64,000 bases of DNA from Anthopleura xanthogrammica (GCA_964019055.1 OZ025219.1:4855868-4919867); one strand, 5' to 3'; shown: positions 32,301-51,952, counted from the first letter of the stretch. Made by a program: numbers and translations. The notes: generated from the letters alone by a model not told the origin.

Positions 32301-34281
32301 TAAATTTGTCAAACTGAGTAGGGCCCATTGTTTGCTTCAGATCGTTCATAAAAACCGAAGCTTGATTCTGAGTTGATCGTCTTGATCTTGAGTTGTGAGT
32401 AGAATTATGTTGTTTGATAAGGAATAGCGCTTGTCCAAGTCGATGCCTTGCAAACTGGTACATTCTCTTCTGTACTGCTAGTTTGATTGTCTTTTTGATT
32501 GCTTGGAGTTTCTGGTCGGAGTAGCGCATCCTCGATCCAGCTACCTGCGCTTCTGCGACTGCTCGTTCGATGGCTGCCAATGCTTCCAGAAATTTATTAG
32601 ACGGCTTGGTACGACGCCTGTACGTCTTGGTTCGGTTAATGAAAGTTAGTTCAGTCTTTGGCTTGGGCTTGGTAAATCTTACTGAATTGTAATCATGTGT
32701 AAATCCACCACCGCCACCAACCGGCTCTCTTCTTGGTTTTAATGGAGTTTCTGTGGTATTTACGACTTTGAGCTTTGGTTGTAAAATATTTACAGTTCTT
32801 TCTGTACCAGCGGAATACTTCATCACTGTATCTCGGGCGAAGTTCATCAAGTAAAAATCCATAGAATCGCCATCGCCACCAAATCCAAAATCGCCATCGC
32901 CACCAGCTCCACCACCGCCACCAGTTGTAAATCCACCACCACCACCACCAGTTGTAAATCCACCACCACCATCACCACCGCCACCAGTTGTAAATCCACC
33001 ACCACCATCACCAGTAGTAAATCCACCGCCACCATCACCAGTTGTAAATCCACCACCGCCACCAGTTGTAAATCCACCACCGCCACCAAATCCACCATCG
33101 CCATCGCCACCAAATCCACCATCGCCATCGCCACCAGCTCCACCACCGCCACCAGTTGTAAATCCACCACCACCACCACCAGTTGTAAATCCACCACCAC
33201 CATCACCACCGCCACCAGTTGTAAATCCACCACCGCCACCAAATCCACCACCGCCAGCGCCACCAGCTCCACCACCGCCACCAGTTGTAAATCCACCACC
33301 ACCACCACCACCAGTTGTAAATCCACCACCACCATCACCAGTAGTAAATCCACCGCCACCATCACCAGTAGTAAATCCACCGCCACCATCACCAGTTGTA
33401 AATCCACCGCCACCATCACCACCGCCACCAGTTGTAAATCCACCACCGCCACCAAATCCACCATCGCCATCGCCACCAGCTCCACCACCGCCACCAGTTG
33501 TAAATCCACCACCACCACCACCAGTTGTAAATCCACCACCACCATCACCACCGCCACCAGTTGTAAATCCACCACCGCCACCAAATCCACCATCGCCAGC
33601 GCCACCAGCTCCACCACCGCCACCAGTTGTAAATCCACCACCACCACCACCAGTTGTAAATCCACCGCCACCATCACCAGTAGTAAATCCACCAGCTCCA
33701 CCACCGCCACCAGTTGTAAATCCACCACCACCACCACCACCAGTTGTAAATCCACCACCACCACCACCAGTTGTAAATCCACCACCACCATCACCACCGC
33801 CACCAGTTGTAAATCCACCACCGCCACCAAATCCACCATCGCCAGCGCCACCAGCTCCACCACCGCCACCAGTTGTAAATCCACCACCACCACCACCAGT
33901 TGTAAATCCACCGCCACCATCACCAGTAGTAAATCCACCAGCTCCACCACCGCCACCAGTTGTAAATCCACCACCGGCAGCGCCACCAGCTCCACCACCG
34001 CCACCAATTGTAAATCCACCACCGCCAGCGCCACCAGCTCCACCACCGCCACCAATCGGTCCAGTCGGGCCAACCGGCTCTCTTCTTGGTTTTAATGGAG
34101 TTTCTGGGGTATTTACGACTTTGAGCTTTGGTTGTAAAATATTTACAGTTCTTTCTGTACCAGCGGAATACTTCATCACTGTATCTCGGGCGAAGCTCAT
34201 CAAGTAAAAATCCATAGAATGAACATTATGTATAAGGCATATTGCGAGCCCTAAAACCATGCAACTCTGGAGTAGAGACAT
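29338..34281 (-). CDS. Secreted glycine-rich VWA-domain protein, hemicentin-like
   Basis: Five exons with matching GT-AG sites and phases: 34281-32145, 31593-31327, 31154-30849, 30571-30350, 29903-29338. Together they give 1165 aa. Residues 1-22 look like a signal peptide (VLGLAICLIHNVHS). An N-terminal block (21-70) is followed by a Gly-rich array (about 71-471) built from GGGGFTTG-type units. A second copy of the N-terminal block follows (about 472-521), then a basic helical region. A furin-type site RSRR (632-635) precedes the VWA domain. The VWA begins at about 666 with a metal-site motif D674-T-T-G-G-M-S, where hemicentins have DxTGSM. The GGGDCPE motif encoded by exon 2 is the one seen in hemicentins and VWA7. 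A second basic site RKKR is at 859-862. The C-terminal part resembles the beta-rich stretch that follows VWA in those proteins, but no immunoglobulin repeats follow. An extracellular-matrix or adhesive role is inferred. Confidence 0.85.
31886..32079. repeat. 97-bp tandem duplication in VWA intron 1
   Basis: Two adjacent copies of a 97-bp unit starting ATCAACTAAGGACATGTGAT, nearly identical (one difference noticed: gtcaac/gtcaat). It lies wholly within the intron. Confidence 0.85.
32718..32867 (-). repeat. Second copy of the 150-bp N-terminal coding block
   Basis: Direct repeat of 34071-34220 at an offset of 1353 bp, inside exon 1 of the VWA gene and in the same frame. The copies differ at two bases that I noticed. 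It encodes MDFYLMNFARDTVMKYSAG and the following KLKVVN...LKPRREP segment. Confidence 0.85.
32868..34070 (-). repeat. Glycine-codon minisatellite array
   Basis: About 1.2 kb of in-frame units mixing (CCA/CCG)n with GTTGTAAAT and GCTCCA on the plus strand, read as Gly-rich GGGGFTTG, GGAGG and GDGDGGFGG on the minus strand. Higher-order blocks recur, such as GGFTTGGGGDGGGGFTTG, so the array grew by duplication of multi-unit segments. Length polymorphism is expected. Confidence 0.88.
34071..34220 (-). repeat. First copy of the 150-bp N-terminal coding block
   Basis: This is the original mature N-terminus directly after the signal peptide. Its copy at 32718-32867 sits at the far side of the glycine array. 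Confidence 0.85.
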
Positions 34282-34334
34282 TTTGGTTGAAGCTCTAGTC
34301 GAGCTTTCGTTCCACTGACGTAAAGGAAAAACTC

Positions 34335-34344
34335 GCTTATAAGT
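34335..34344 (-). promoter_or_regulatory. TATA box of the VWA gene
   Basis: CTTATAAGCG on the minus strand lies about 55 bp before the ATG at 34281. This would give a 5' leader of only about 25-30 nt. The tight spacing supports the chosen start. Confidence 0.55.
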
Positions 34345-35176
34345 AACCTTACGGTCAGCGGAAGTTGTAATTGAAAACCTTTGCTATTATGTTACCTTCA
34401 CATAAAATAGGGCGCGTGCAAACAATTGAAAGTTTGGGTCATGGCCAACAGAAGGCAGAGAATCAGATAAGGCAGCGTTTGTCTAGAAACTCCCCAAGCA
34501 TCTTCCGGTCATCAGATCTTTTAAGATCTTTTAAAAGGTTTAGCATCCTGGGAAGCGGGAAAGGAGAGTGAGGATTTTTTGCATTTATTTCCAACCGTTT
34601 CCATCCATACATTTGAAATACAATGAGACGCTCTTGGAGCGTTCACTGGGTTGCCTGTGCAAGAGCTTTGCAACCCGTGAATCCCATACATTTTATGATA
34701 CGCATGAAAGTTTTCCTTTTGGGTTCGAATACCCCTTACTAAGCACATGTAATTTTTTAATTTTGTGTTGCTTACGCGTGAATGCCTGAATACCTATTAG
34801 GTTTCTGCTTGACCTACTAGAGTACCGTGATCTTTCAATCAGTAGGTTATGAAATATATGTATTTCAGTATGTAAACTTATCCATTCCAGTGTTGAAGTT
34901 GTTCACTTGAAAAAGAAAATTGTATCTCTGTAAATGCTCTCAGTGAAAATGTGTTTAAATTATAATTTGTTTTATTCTTACTGTTTGTATTCCGTATTTT
35001 AATAAATGGATTTATTCCACAGCAGTTTCAACTTCTTATTTTCCTTTTGAATGCGTTTGCTAAACATACGTATTGCATACTCTTCGAATCATCCTCATGC
35101 AGTTACAGGAATCGAAGGAATCGATATTTTTTCTGACTAACGTCAATATTATTGTTGCTGTCCGCTACACTCGCAG
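34345..35176. other. Intergenic, nothing recognised
   Basis: Between the VWA gene promoter and the first foldback element. Short open frames occur but show no domain or splice support. Confidence 0.5.
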
Positions 35177-35187
35177 CAATAATTTTG

Positions 35188-36346
35188 ACATGTTGTAAAA
35201 CGGGACTGGACCGGACCGGACTGAACTGGACTGGACTGGACTCAAAATGGACTCAAAATGGACTCAAAATGGACTCAAAATGGACTCAAAATGGACTCAA
35301 AATGGACTCAGTTTAAACCAAATTTTAATACATTTTGTAAAAGATTCCGGTTGCGGTTGCAACCCATCCCGCCATTCTAGCTTCGGATCACCGATTAAAG
35401 TACTTAGGAAATGACACAATGATACTTATACCACAGCACAGGTTCCAGAGACCCGTGTGGGGTGGACTTTTTATGGACGGGCCATTAGAAAAGGAAAAAA
35501 AAAATACATAAAAATATCGTATGAAAGAATACATCGAGAAAAAAGTACGTTCTAACAAACTAACAAACAAAATTCAAAGAAGACACTCCTTCCCCCTTAC
35601 AGTTTTGTGACATGTAGTAATCTAAGGTCTGGACAGAGTTAACTCTGGTCTGGACATTCTCAAAGTTGGTTGATGCGTTCTGGCGGTAATAAGATACCAG
35701 ATATATGTTTGCCTTTCTTCGAGTCCACTGTCGAGACATGGCGTTTAAAATTCCATGCCTCACAGCAAAACTAAAGAAAAATCCTATTGATTTGCCTAGC
35801 TTTCAGTGGAAAGAGATTCAAACAAAAGAAGAAATCGGGCGTGGGTCGTTTGGAATTGTTTTTAAATGTTCACTGGAGACAGGAAAGGAGGTGGTCGTAA
35901 AGAAGTTGAGTGCCGAAGGGCAAGATTACCAACGAGGGTTTATCAAAGAAGCTCGCTTGTTGAAAGGAGTGAAAGGTCATGAAAATGTGGTATCCTTCTC
36001 GGCGTTTTGTTGTGACCCGTACGCAATCATGCTGGAATATTATGCCTTTGACTTTCAACCATACGGCATCGAGAAGTCCATTTTGAGTCCATTTTGAGTC
36101 CATTTTGAGTCCATTTTGAGTCCATTTTGAGTCCATTTTGAGTCCATTTTGAGTCCATTTTGAGTCCATTTTGAGTCCATTTTGAGTCCATTTTGAGTCC
36201 ATTTTGAGTCCATTTTGAGTCCATTTTGAGTCCATTTTGAGTCCATTTTGAGTCCATTTTGAGTCCATTTTGAGTCCATTTTGAGTCCATTTTGAGTCCA
36301 GTCCAGTTCAGTCCGGTCCGGTCCAGTCCACGTTCATACAACATGC
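35188..36346. mobile_element. Foldback-like element 1 carrying a kinase fragment
   Basis: 1159 bp. Inverted ends start [A/G]CATGTTGTA and continue into GGACTGGACCGGACCGGACT. Inside both ends lie arrays of the same 11-bp unit in opposite orientation: about 7 units GGACTCAAAAT on the left (35238-35311) and about 20 units GAGTCCATTTT on the right (36076-36302). The interior of roughly 760 bp contains a truncated protein-kinase frame. No transposase is present. The structure (inverted ends, subterminal tandem repeats, 11-bp target duplication, captured gene piece) recalls Drosophila foldback elements or Mutator-type Pack elements, but the superfamily is not proven. Confidence 0.8.
35738..36075 (+). 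pseudogene. Truncated protein kinase N-lobe inside the foldback element
   Basis: The frame from ATG 35738 (an in-frame ATG at 35705 also exists) encodes about 110 residues of a kinase small lobe. It shows the glycine loop EIGRGSFGIVF, the ATP-lysine motif VVVKKL, an alpha-C region with FIKEARLLKGV, and a hinge-like MLEYYAFDF. The coding sequence breaks off where the 11-bp repeat array begins, so the HRD and DFG motifs and the whole large lobe are missing. The phrase 'AIMLEY..FDF.P.G' resembles a kinase type I recall as expanded in corals. It cannot be an active kinase, and it was probably captured from a host gene. Confidence 0.75.
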
Positions 36347-36357
36347 CAATAATTTTG

Positions 36358-36586
36358 TGTTTTTATATTCCCAGCTGAACGGTTCGCTTTGCGTGCGTGG
36401 CTACTAAAATATTTGTCTTTGCTATATAATACATACATATGAGCAAATAAATGGATATTAGAAGACTTTGGATTGTTGTTTTTTTTTTATACATTTTCTT
36501 AGCGCTTTTCTTTGTTTCCTACTTTTTTTTAAATCACGGGCTAGTTTCTTAAAAGGAATCCTGCTTGGTTCACGATCACGTCTTAC
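36358..36586. other. Gap between the foldback element and the decayed gene
   Basis: AT-rich, with T runs, no feature. It lies downstream of a splice-donor-like site that ends the decayed membrane-protein exon, so it would be intron if that gene were transcribed. Confidence 0.4.
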
Positions 36587-37648
36587 CGGCGTCGCATTGT
36601 TGTGGACTTACGCTATTATTAGTCTTACAGTAAATAAACTTCGAATAACGAGATCTCAAATCATTTATAGAATGTTTATTATCACCAATAAATACAATTA
36701 CAGATAAATTTATAGCTCTCTCAAAAATATCACAGTCACTGAATGTATATTTCTCGATAGATTCATGAATTGTTTGATATATACTTATAAAGACACTCAT
36801 AAAGACAACAATGCCCAACAATAAACCGAGTTGAACAAATGAGATTCTGCTCTGAAACACACGGGTCGCGGTAAAACGCGGAAACTGAAACGGCGGAAAG
36901 CGGAAAGCGGAAAGCGGAAAGCGGAAATTCGATACATTCATTATACTCCAATTTCGTACAAGAATCAACATATCGCCGGCATATAGAATAAACCCGGGTA
37001 CAGCGCCTATTATTTTATCATCTTAGAATCCCTAGAAATGTTTAAAGTGTCCGGTTTAAAGTGTCCGGTTTAAATTCATAGATATGTTTTCGATTCTTTA
37101 TCGTAAAACATGAGTATTTCTGAAGTTTCAAACATTGATTGATTCTTGTACGAAATTGGAGTATAATGAAATGTATCGAATTTCCGCTTTCCGCTTTCCG
37201 CTTTCCGCTTTCCGCCGTTTCAGTTTCCGCGTTTTACCGCGACCTGAAACACACAGCAATTCAATAGAATAAAACCGATTATAATTACATAAATAAACAA
37301 AGAATTCACCTTGAGTTTCAGTGGATTACAGTGGATTACAGTTATTTTCAAGACACTTCTTGTCATCCTTGGAAGTTTTCGACATGGCGTCTTCGCAGAT
37401 CACCATCTGCTCGTCTGACTTGAAGTTCTTGTAATCACCTTCAAAGTTTTGTTCGTCCGTCTTTTCGTAGTTTGTCTCAGTATAGTTCGTACTTGAGATT
37501 TGGTAACATCTATTTCGACTAGTTTCTCTATATAGTTCTAAGATTCCAATAGTTTGCTCATAGATTCTCAAAGATATCTCATAGATACTAACACTTCTCT
37601 CTTTGAGTACGTGGACCAACCCGTTCCAAAATCGCTCAACATCTTTTA
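36587..37648 (-). pseudogene. Disrupted membrane-protein exon, unknown family
   Basis: On the minus strand a coding-like frame runs from 37648 (where a MITE abuts it) to 37326. It is helical and charged, from DVERFWNGLVHVLKERS to CLENNCNPL. It is stopped by a perfect 10-bp tandem duplication (37321-37340). Counting one copy of that duplication, the frame continues into a hydrophobic helix (SLFIYVIIIGFILLNCC). Foldback element 2 interrupts this at 36863-37244. Beyond the element, again in phase if the element and one target copy are ignored, a second hydrophobic helix follows (VQLGLLLGIVVFMSVFISIY) and then a hydrophilic segment with cysteines. The exon ends at a good donor (GCCG|GTAAGA, 36586). 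This looks like part of a two-TM protein destroyed by insertions. The family is not recognised, and the chance that it is fortuitous is real. Confidence 0.5.
36863..37244. mobile_element. Foldback-like element 2 with GGAAAGC repeats
   Basis: 382 bp. Inverted arms of about 100 bp start GGTCGCGGTAAAACGCGGAA and contain four or five tandem GGAAAGC units, then ATTCGATACATT, ATTATACTCCAATTTCGTAC and AAGAATCAA. The arms look almost perfectly inverted. A perfect 10-bp target duplication TGAAACACAC flanks it (36853-36862 and 37245-37254). It is non-coding and inserted within a decayed membrane-protein exon. The plan matches foldback element 1, but the sequence is unrelated. Confidence 0.85.
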
Positions 37649-37900
37649 CAGGGCCGTAACCAGAACATTTACCGGGGGGGTGCACATCAAGTAAAAATGG
37701 ACCTAAGTGTAGTATAGAAAATAGAAGTAGCCGTTATAGTTTTGATTTACATTAAATCTGTATTTTTTTTTTATTTTCAAGCAATAATAATAATAATGAA
37801 CTTTATTAACTTTAACAAACAAATGTTGATAAAAAGCGGACCTTTTGGTCTGATGGGGGGTGCACGTGCACCCTGTGCTCCCCCCTGGTTACGGGCCCTG
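37649..37900. repeat. MITE with CAGGGCCGTAACCAG ends
   Basis: TIRs CAGGGCCGTAACCAG and CTGGTTACGGGCCCTG enclose an AT-rich interior with G-rich GTGCAC motifs. It abuts the upstream end of the decayed membrane-protein frame and supplies a spurious ATG to it. Confidence 0.7.
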
Positions 37901-38719
37901 GTTGTGTGTTTGTAAGTAGTTTAAGCGTAGCGTTAAAAAACCTGAAGACAATAGTACGCAACATGCCTACAGACAAAATAGTACTTCACGAACCCTGAAC
38001 GAATGAATTAATGGCGACACAACACTAAAAACTATAAATACATCGTCCTCGATGTCGTGTGGCAACTTCATTGGACATTGTTTACAAGTTCTCGACCAAT
38101 CAGGACGTGTGAAATTATGGTCTACCTGACGCCCGAAAAACGGATCTCATTTTAAGACTGGTTTGCCACCATGGCAACCCAGTAATTATGTCAGCACAGA
38201 AGAAGCTATGCTGGAAAAACCAGTAGACAAAATGGAGAACTCCAATATTGTTGTGAACTTACGCTGATTCCATTCACATTACACACATCCATTTCGGACT
38301 TGGTACATGTAACAAAACCTTTTCTGAACTAGCTGTATACAAACATCTCCTTTACTGCGTCTCATTATCATAAATTACAAAGAGAAAGGAAATCGACATT
38401 TCTGTATTTTAAAATCAAAACAATTAATTATAAGTTCATTTCGTAGATCACAGTTGGCGTTTCTGCTCCACATTTTAAAATTGGTTTACAGACCTGCCAT
38501 GATACATACTAATTAAGGACCTAGTAACGACACTTTTGATTGTAACGAGTGAACCTGCGAACATACCCTTCTACTATCATTAGAAAACGTGTGCATCCCC
38601 TTGATAATAATCTCTACGTGTGACACTAGAAAATATATCAAATAGTGGATGAATGAAATTGAATAACACTGTGTCATAGTAGTGCTAGCTAGACTAAGCT
38701 TTTTTCACCTACGAGGCTT

Positions 38720-39077
38720 TAGTATTAATAATGGTAATAGAACTGAGTGGAGTGCAATTTGGGCTGAAATCGCAAGAGTGATTACGAAATTGCACGACCG
38801 CGCAGCGGGAGTGCAATTTGTTAATCACGAGTGTGATTTCAGCCCAAAATTGCAAGACACTCAGTTGTATTACCTATTAATCATATCCATTTTGAAACTT
38901 AATATATTCAATATACTCAACAGTATATGTAGCTTCAAAAGTGATTGGTTGACAAAATGATGCAATTAATGATTCAAGATAGTGCGATTAATGCTTAAAT
39001 CGCACACTTTGTAGCCAATCAGATTGCAGGATTTGCTAATGATTTCAAAATGGATATGATTAGTTGTGTTAATACAG
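38720..39077. repeat. Compound palindrome
   Basis: The inner hairpin 38728-38879 has arms AATAGAACTGAGTG...GTGCAATTTGGGCTGAAATC and their inverse. A second inverted pair, TAATCATATCCATTTTGAAA (38878-38897) and TTTCAAAATGGATATGATTA (39042-39062), encloses a further 145 bp. Boundaries are approximate. Confidence 0.55.
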
Positions 39078-39290
39078 GCCTGGGAGGTAGACTGTCATAT
39101 ATGATAGGGCGGGGATACTCGTTGCAAATTCTGAAAATGACCCCGAATAGGTGCCATTCCTTTTCAGGTGGGCGTGGCAACTAATGACTCCCCCAAAAAG
39201 GTACCAACTCTAAATAAATGTACTCATTTATCTATGAGTGCTAAGTGACAGGGGATCAGATGAGAAAGCAAAAATAAATACCCTGAATTA

Positions 39291-39975
39291 GCCAGTAACA
39301 AAACGAGCAAGGGACTGGGTCCGTGTCTGAAAAACTATTTGATTAAGGTTCCAGAAAATATGACCCCATCACATGAAAGAGCAACATACAACAAGCTTAC
39401 TGACCAAGTTTCGGGATGTTTGACCCTATAGAAACAAGGTTATGACCATTCAAACACTGCCAAAATTACAAAGAAATGTATGGTCCAGCCACACCCAATT
39501 GATCTGAATTCGTGACGTAGAAATGACGTCACTGCAAAACTGAGGTGTAATAAAGCCTGTGAAAATTGACTTGTAAAAGTTTATACCCGAGATAAATCTA
39601 GGTTTTAGGAAAAGGTTTTTGATATTTTGTATACATTTACCATTATATTTATTATTGAGTGCGAAAATAAAGTAAAGAAGTTACCGTTCCCCGAGTCACC
39701 GGACTACTAAGGATGACACCTCAGTCTTGCAAATTTTCTCGATTAGGTTCTGATTGGTTAATATTTTTTCTAAGATCAGCTGGACATACTTTTTTTGTAA
39801 TTTAGAAATATTAAAAATACTCGTATATCCTAATTTCGTTTCAATTTGCCCAAACTTGATCAAATTTTCAATTCTTACTAATTTTTATGCGATTTTCCTT
39901 ATGATGGGTCAGTTTGTGAATTAAATCAAATGTGAAAAACTCAGTTCCAGTCCCCTGCTCGTTTTGTTACCGGCC
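39291..39975. mobile_element. TIR element with AATTA flanks and a nested MITE
   Basis: TIRs GCCAGTAACAAAACGAGCAA (left) and the inverse of GCCGGTAACAAAACGAGCAG (right), with the direct repeat AATTA at 39286-39290 and 39976-39980. The 685-bp body is non-coding and contains a copy of the CRE-bearing MITE at 39497-39782. Confidence 0.65.
39497..39782. repeat. CRE-bearing MITE family, copy 2
   Basis: Inverted relative to the copies at 15985 and 52529. It contains GTGACGTAGAAATGACGTCA, 'ctgaggtgt' and 'ctaggtttt...ttttgatatttt', and ends AAGATCAGCTGG. It lies inside another TIR element. Confidence 0.6.
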
Positions 39976-40212
39976 AATTACAGCTATGATTCTGACTATC
40001 ATTACCTAATCTTACTCTCTGCATGGTGGTCCTTTTCGATTTGTGACACCCCAAATGTTACGAAATTTCAGATTTGGAACCCCAAAAAGGTACGACAAGC
40101 ATCCCATTCGTTTTCCATTTGGAGAGACCCCCCCTCCCCCCCAGAATATAGGCAACAAAATCGTGCAAAAAAACAATGCTGCATTTCTAAGTTGTAGAGC
40201 ATTTGTTGCTCC

Positions 40213-40352
40213 AATAGGCCCCGTGCACAACACGTCCGAATACAGTTCAATTTGGAGAGTAAAACAATAGGTTCCAATGCTCAAGAGTTTGAAATTAATT
40301 TGTTTTGCCCTCCAAATTGAGCTGTATTCCGACATGCTGCAAGGGGTCTATT
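40213..40352. repeat. Hairpin MITE AATAGGCCCC
   Basis: Arms of about 52 bp, AATAGGCCCCGTGCACAACA... and its near inverse ending GCAAGGGGTCTATT. Both carry ATACAG.TCAATTTGGAG. The loop is about 35 bp. Confidence 0.7.
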
Positions 40353-40444
40353 ATCACTCCTTGTTCATCAAATTTTCCTTTCTATGAAGTGATAGAAAAT
40401 ATAGGTGGCTTCTACACTGCAGAAGAAAAATTGTTGCATGCCGA

Positions 40445-40551
40445 GTACCCTGCTTTGCAGACTCGATTTTTAACTCAAAAATTTCGCCAAAAAATCTATT
40501 TCTTGGCGAAATTTTTCAGCGTAAAAAAATCGAGTCTGCAAAGCAGGGTAC
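40445..40551. repeat. Near-perfect hairpin GTACCCTGCTTTGCAG
   Basis: Arms of about 48 bp: GTACCCTGCTTTGCAGACTC then GATTTTT and TTTCGCCAA, mirrored on the right as TTGGCGAAA...AAAAAAATCGAG...GGGTAC. The loop is about 10 nt. The high arm identity suggests a recent insertion. Confidence 0.75.
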
Positions 40552-40682
40552 ATGCAGAGTGGATATTGTCACTGTATTACCATATCTCTACTTTCGCCTC
40601 TACTTGCTATTTTTATTTTCTTAAAGCACTGTATTGATGTGATTGATAAAGTTCTATTAAAAGCACACCAAACGAATAAGGA

Positions 40683-40688
40683 TTTATT
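40683..40688 (-). terminator. Poly(A) signal of STK33
   Basis: AATAAA on the minus strand, 77 nt beyond the stop at 40765. It is the first canonical signal after the last exon. Confidence 0.65.
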
Positions 40689-40764
40689 ATATCAGTGCTC
40701 TAATGTTCATTTTCGAACTTTTGTAGTCTTGATTAAATAGTATCGCTAAAGACGTAAGGCTTGG

Positions 40765-51150
<10,386 letters not shown>

Positions 51151-51952
51151 TCAGCCCAGCACAAAAATATTTTCGCGGAAAGAATAAACTAAATTTTCAT
51201 GATGTACAGTACGAACGATTCTGAAAATAGAAACCAAAGGACCAATCCATCAGTCTTTTCACAGGTTTAGATCTAAACTGAAAGCCCAAGCTTACATTGG
51301 ACGACTTTGACATTAACTTAAAAATATTTTTTCCCCGGCAGACTATTATTTCTGCAGTTTCTAAATGCAAGATAATCAAGTGCTGCATGGCAGGGAGCTA
51401 CGGATTCATGGCTTCCTGCAAGGTGAAGGATTATACAAAATTTCCGCGTTTTGTTGTTGGCGAGCCGGTAATTCATCCTGTGTAAAATAACTCTGATTTG
51501 TGAGTTCCTAGGTTGTTTTGAAGAATAATTCTGAAATCTAAAGACCCCGAGTGAACCATAAGTTCATTATTCAATGCCTTAATAGAGTAGAAGAATTAAG
51601 CAAAGGTGTAAAATCATATCGAAAACTGGACGCAAAATTTATAAATTTATGAGGTAAAGGCTAACGACAAACTTTTACTGTCATAGAAAAGATAAGAGCT
51701 TAAAACTTGGCTACGACATTAAAAGCTCTCTCTGAGTAAAAGCAGTACAGTTTATTCCCTCATAACAAGGATCACTGTGAGTAATTTCATAAGTTTACAT
51801 TATCTCTGAATGGTAACCAAGGAAGCGAACGACAAAAAAAATTTCTAGGAACACCATGGCTTTCGGACAATTTGCCCGAAGCGCCAAACATGACTTTGGT
51901 CGTCATTCAACTTCATTAACCCTTAGCTTAACTTCACGCATTGAAAACTTAC

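Larger units (their letters stand above)
35177..36357. repeat. 11-bp target duplication around foldback element 1
   Basis: CAATAATTTTG occurs at 35177-35187 and again in the same orientation at 36347-36357, directly outside the inverted ends. This marks the element as inserted DNA. Confidence 0.8.
37901..40680. other. Intergenic, dense in palindromic repeats
   Basis: No supported gene. Most of the stretch is taken up by the inverted-repeat elements listed at 38720-39077, 39291-39975 (with a nested copy), 40213-40352 and 40445-40551. Confidence 0.55.

Noticed and set aside
32847..34073. Long minus-strand frame rich in VVVDLQLVAVVELVAL
   Set aside because: It is the alternative frame of the glycine-codon minisatellite; the in-phase frame with signal peptide and VWA domain is the real one.
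35870..36344. Minus-strand frames reading (MDSKWTQNGLK)n
   Set aside because: An 11-bp repeat translated in all three frames gives an 11-residue periodic peptide. It is the foldback array and not a gene.
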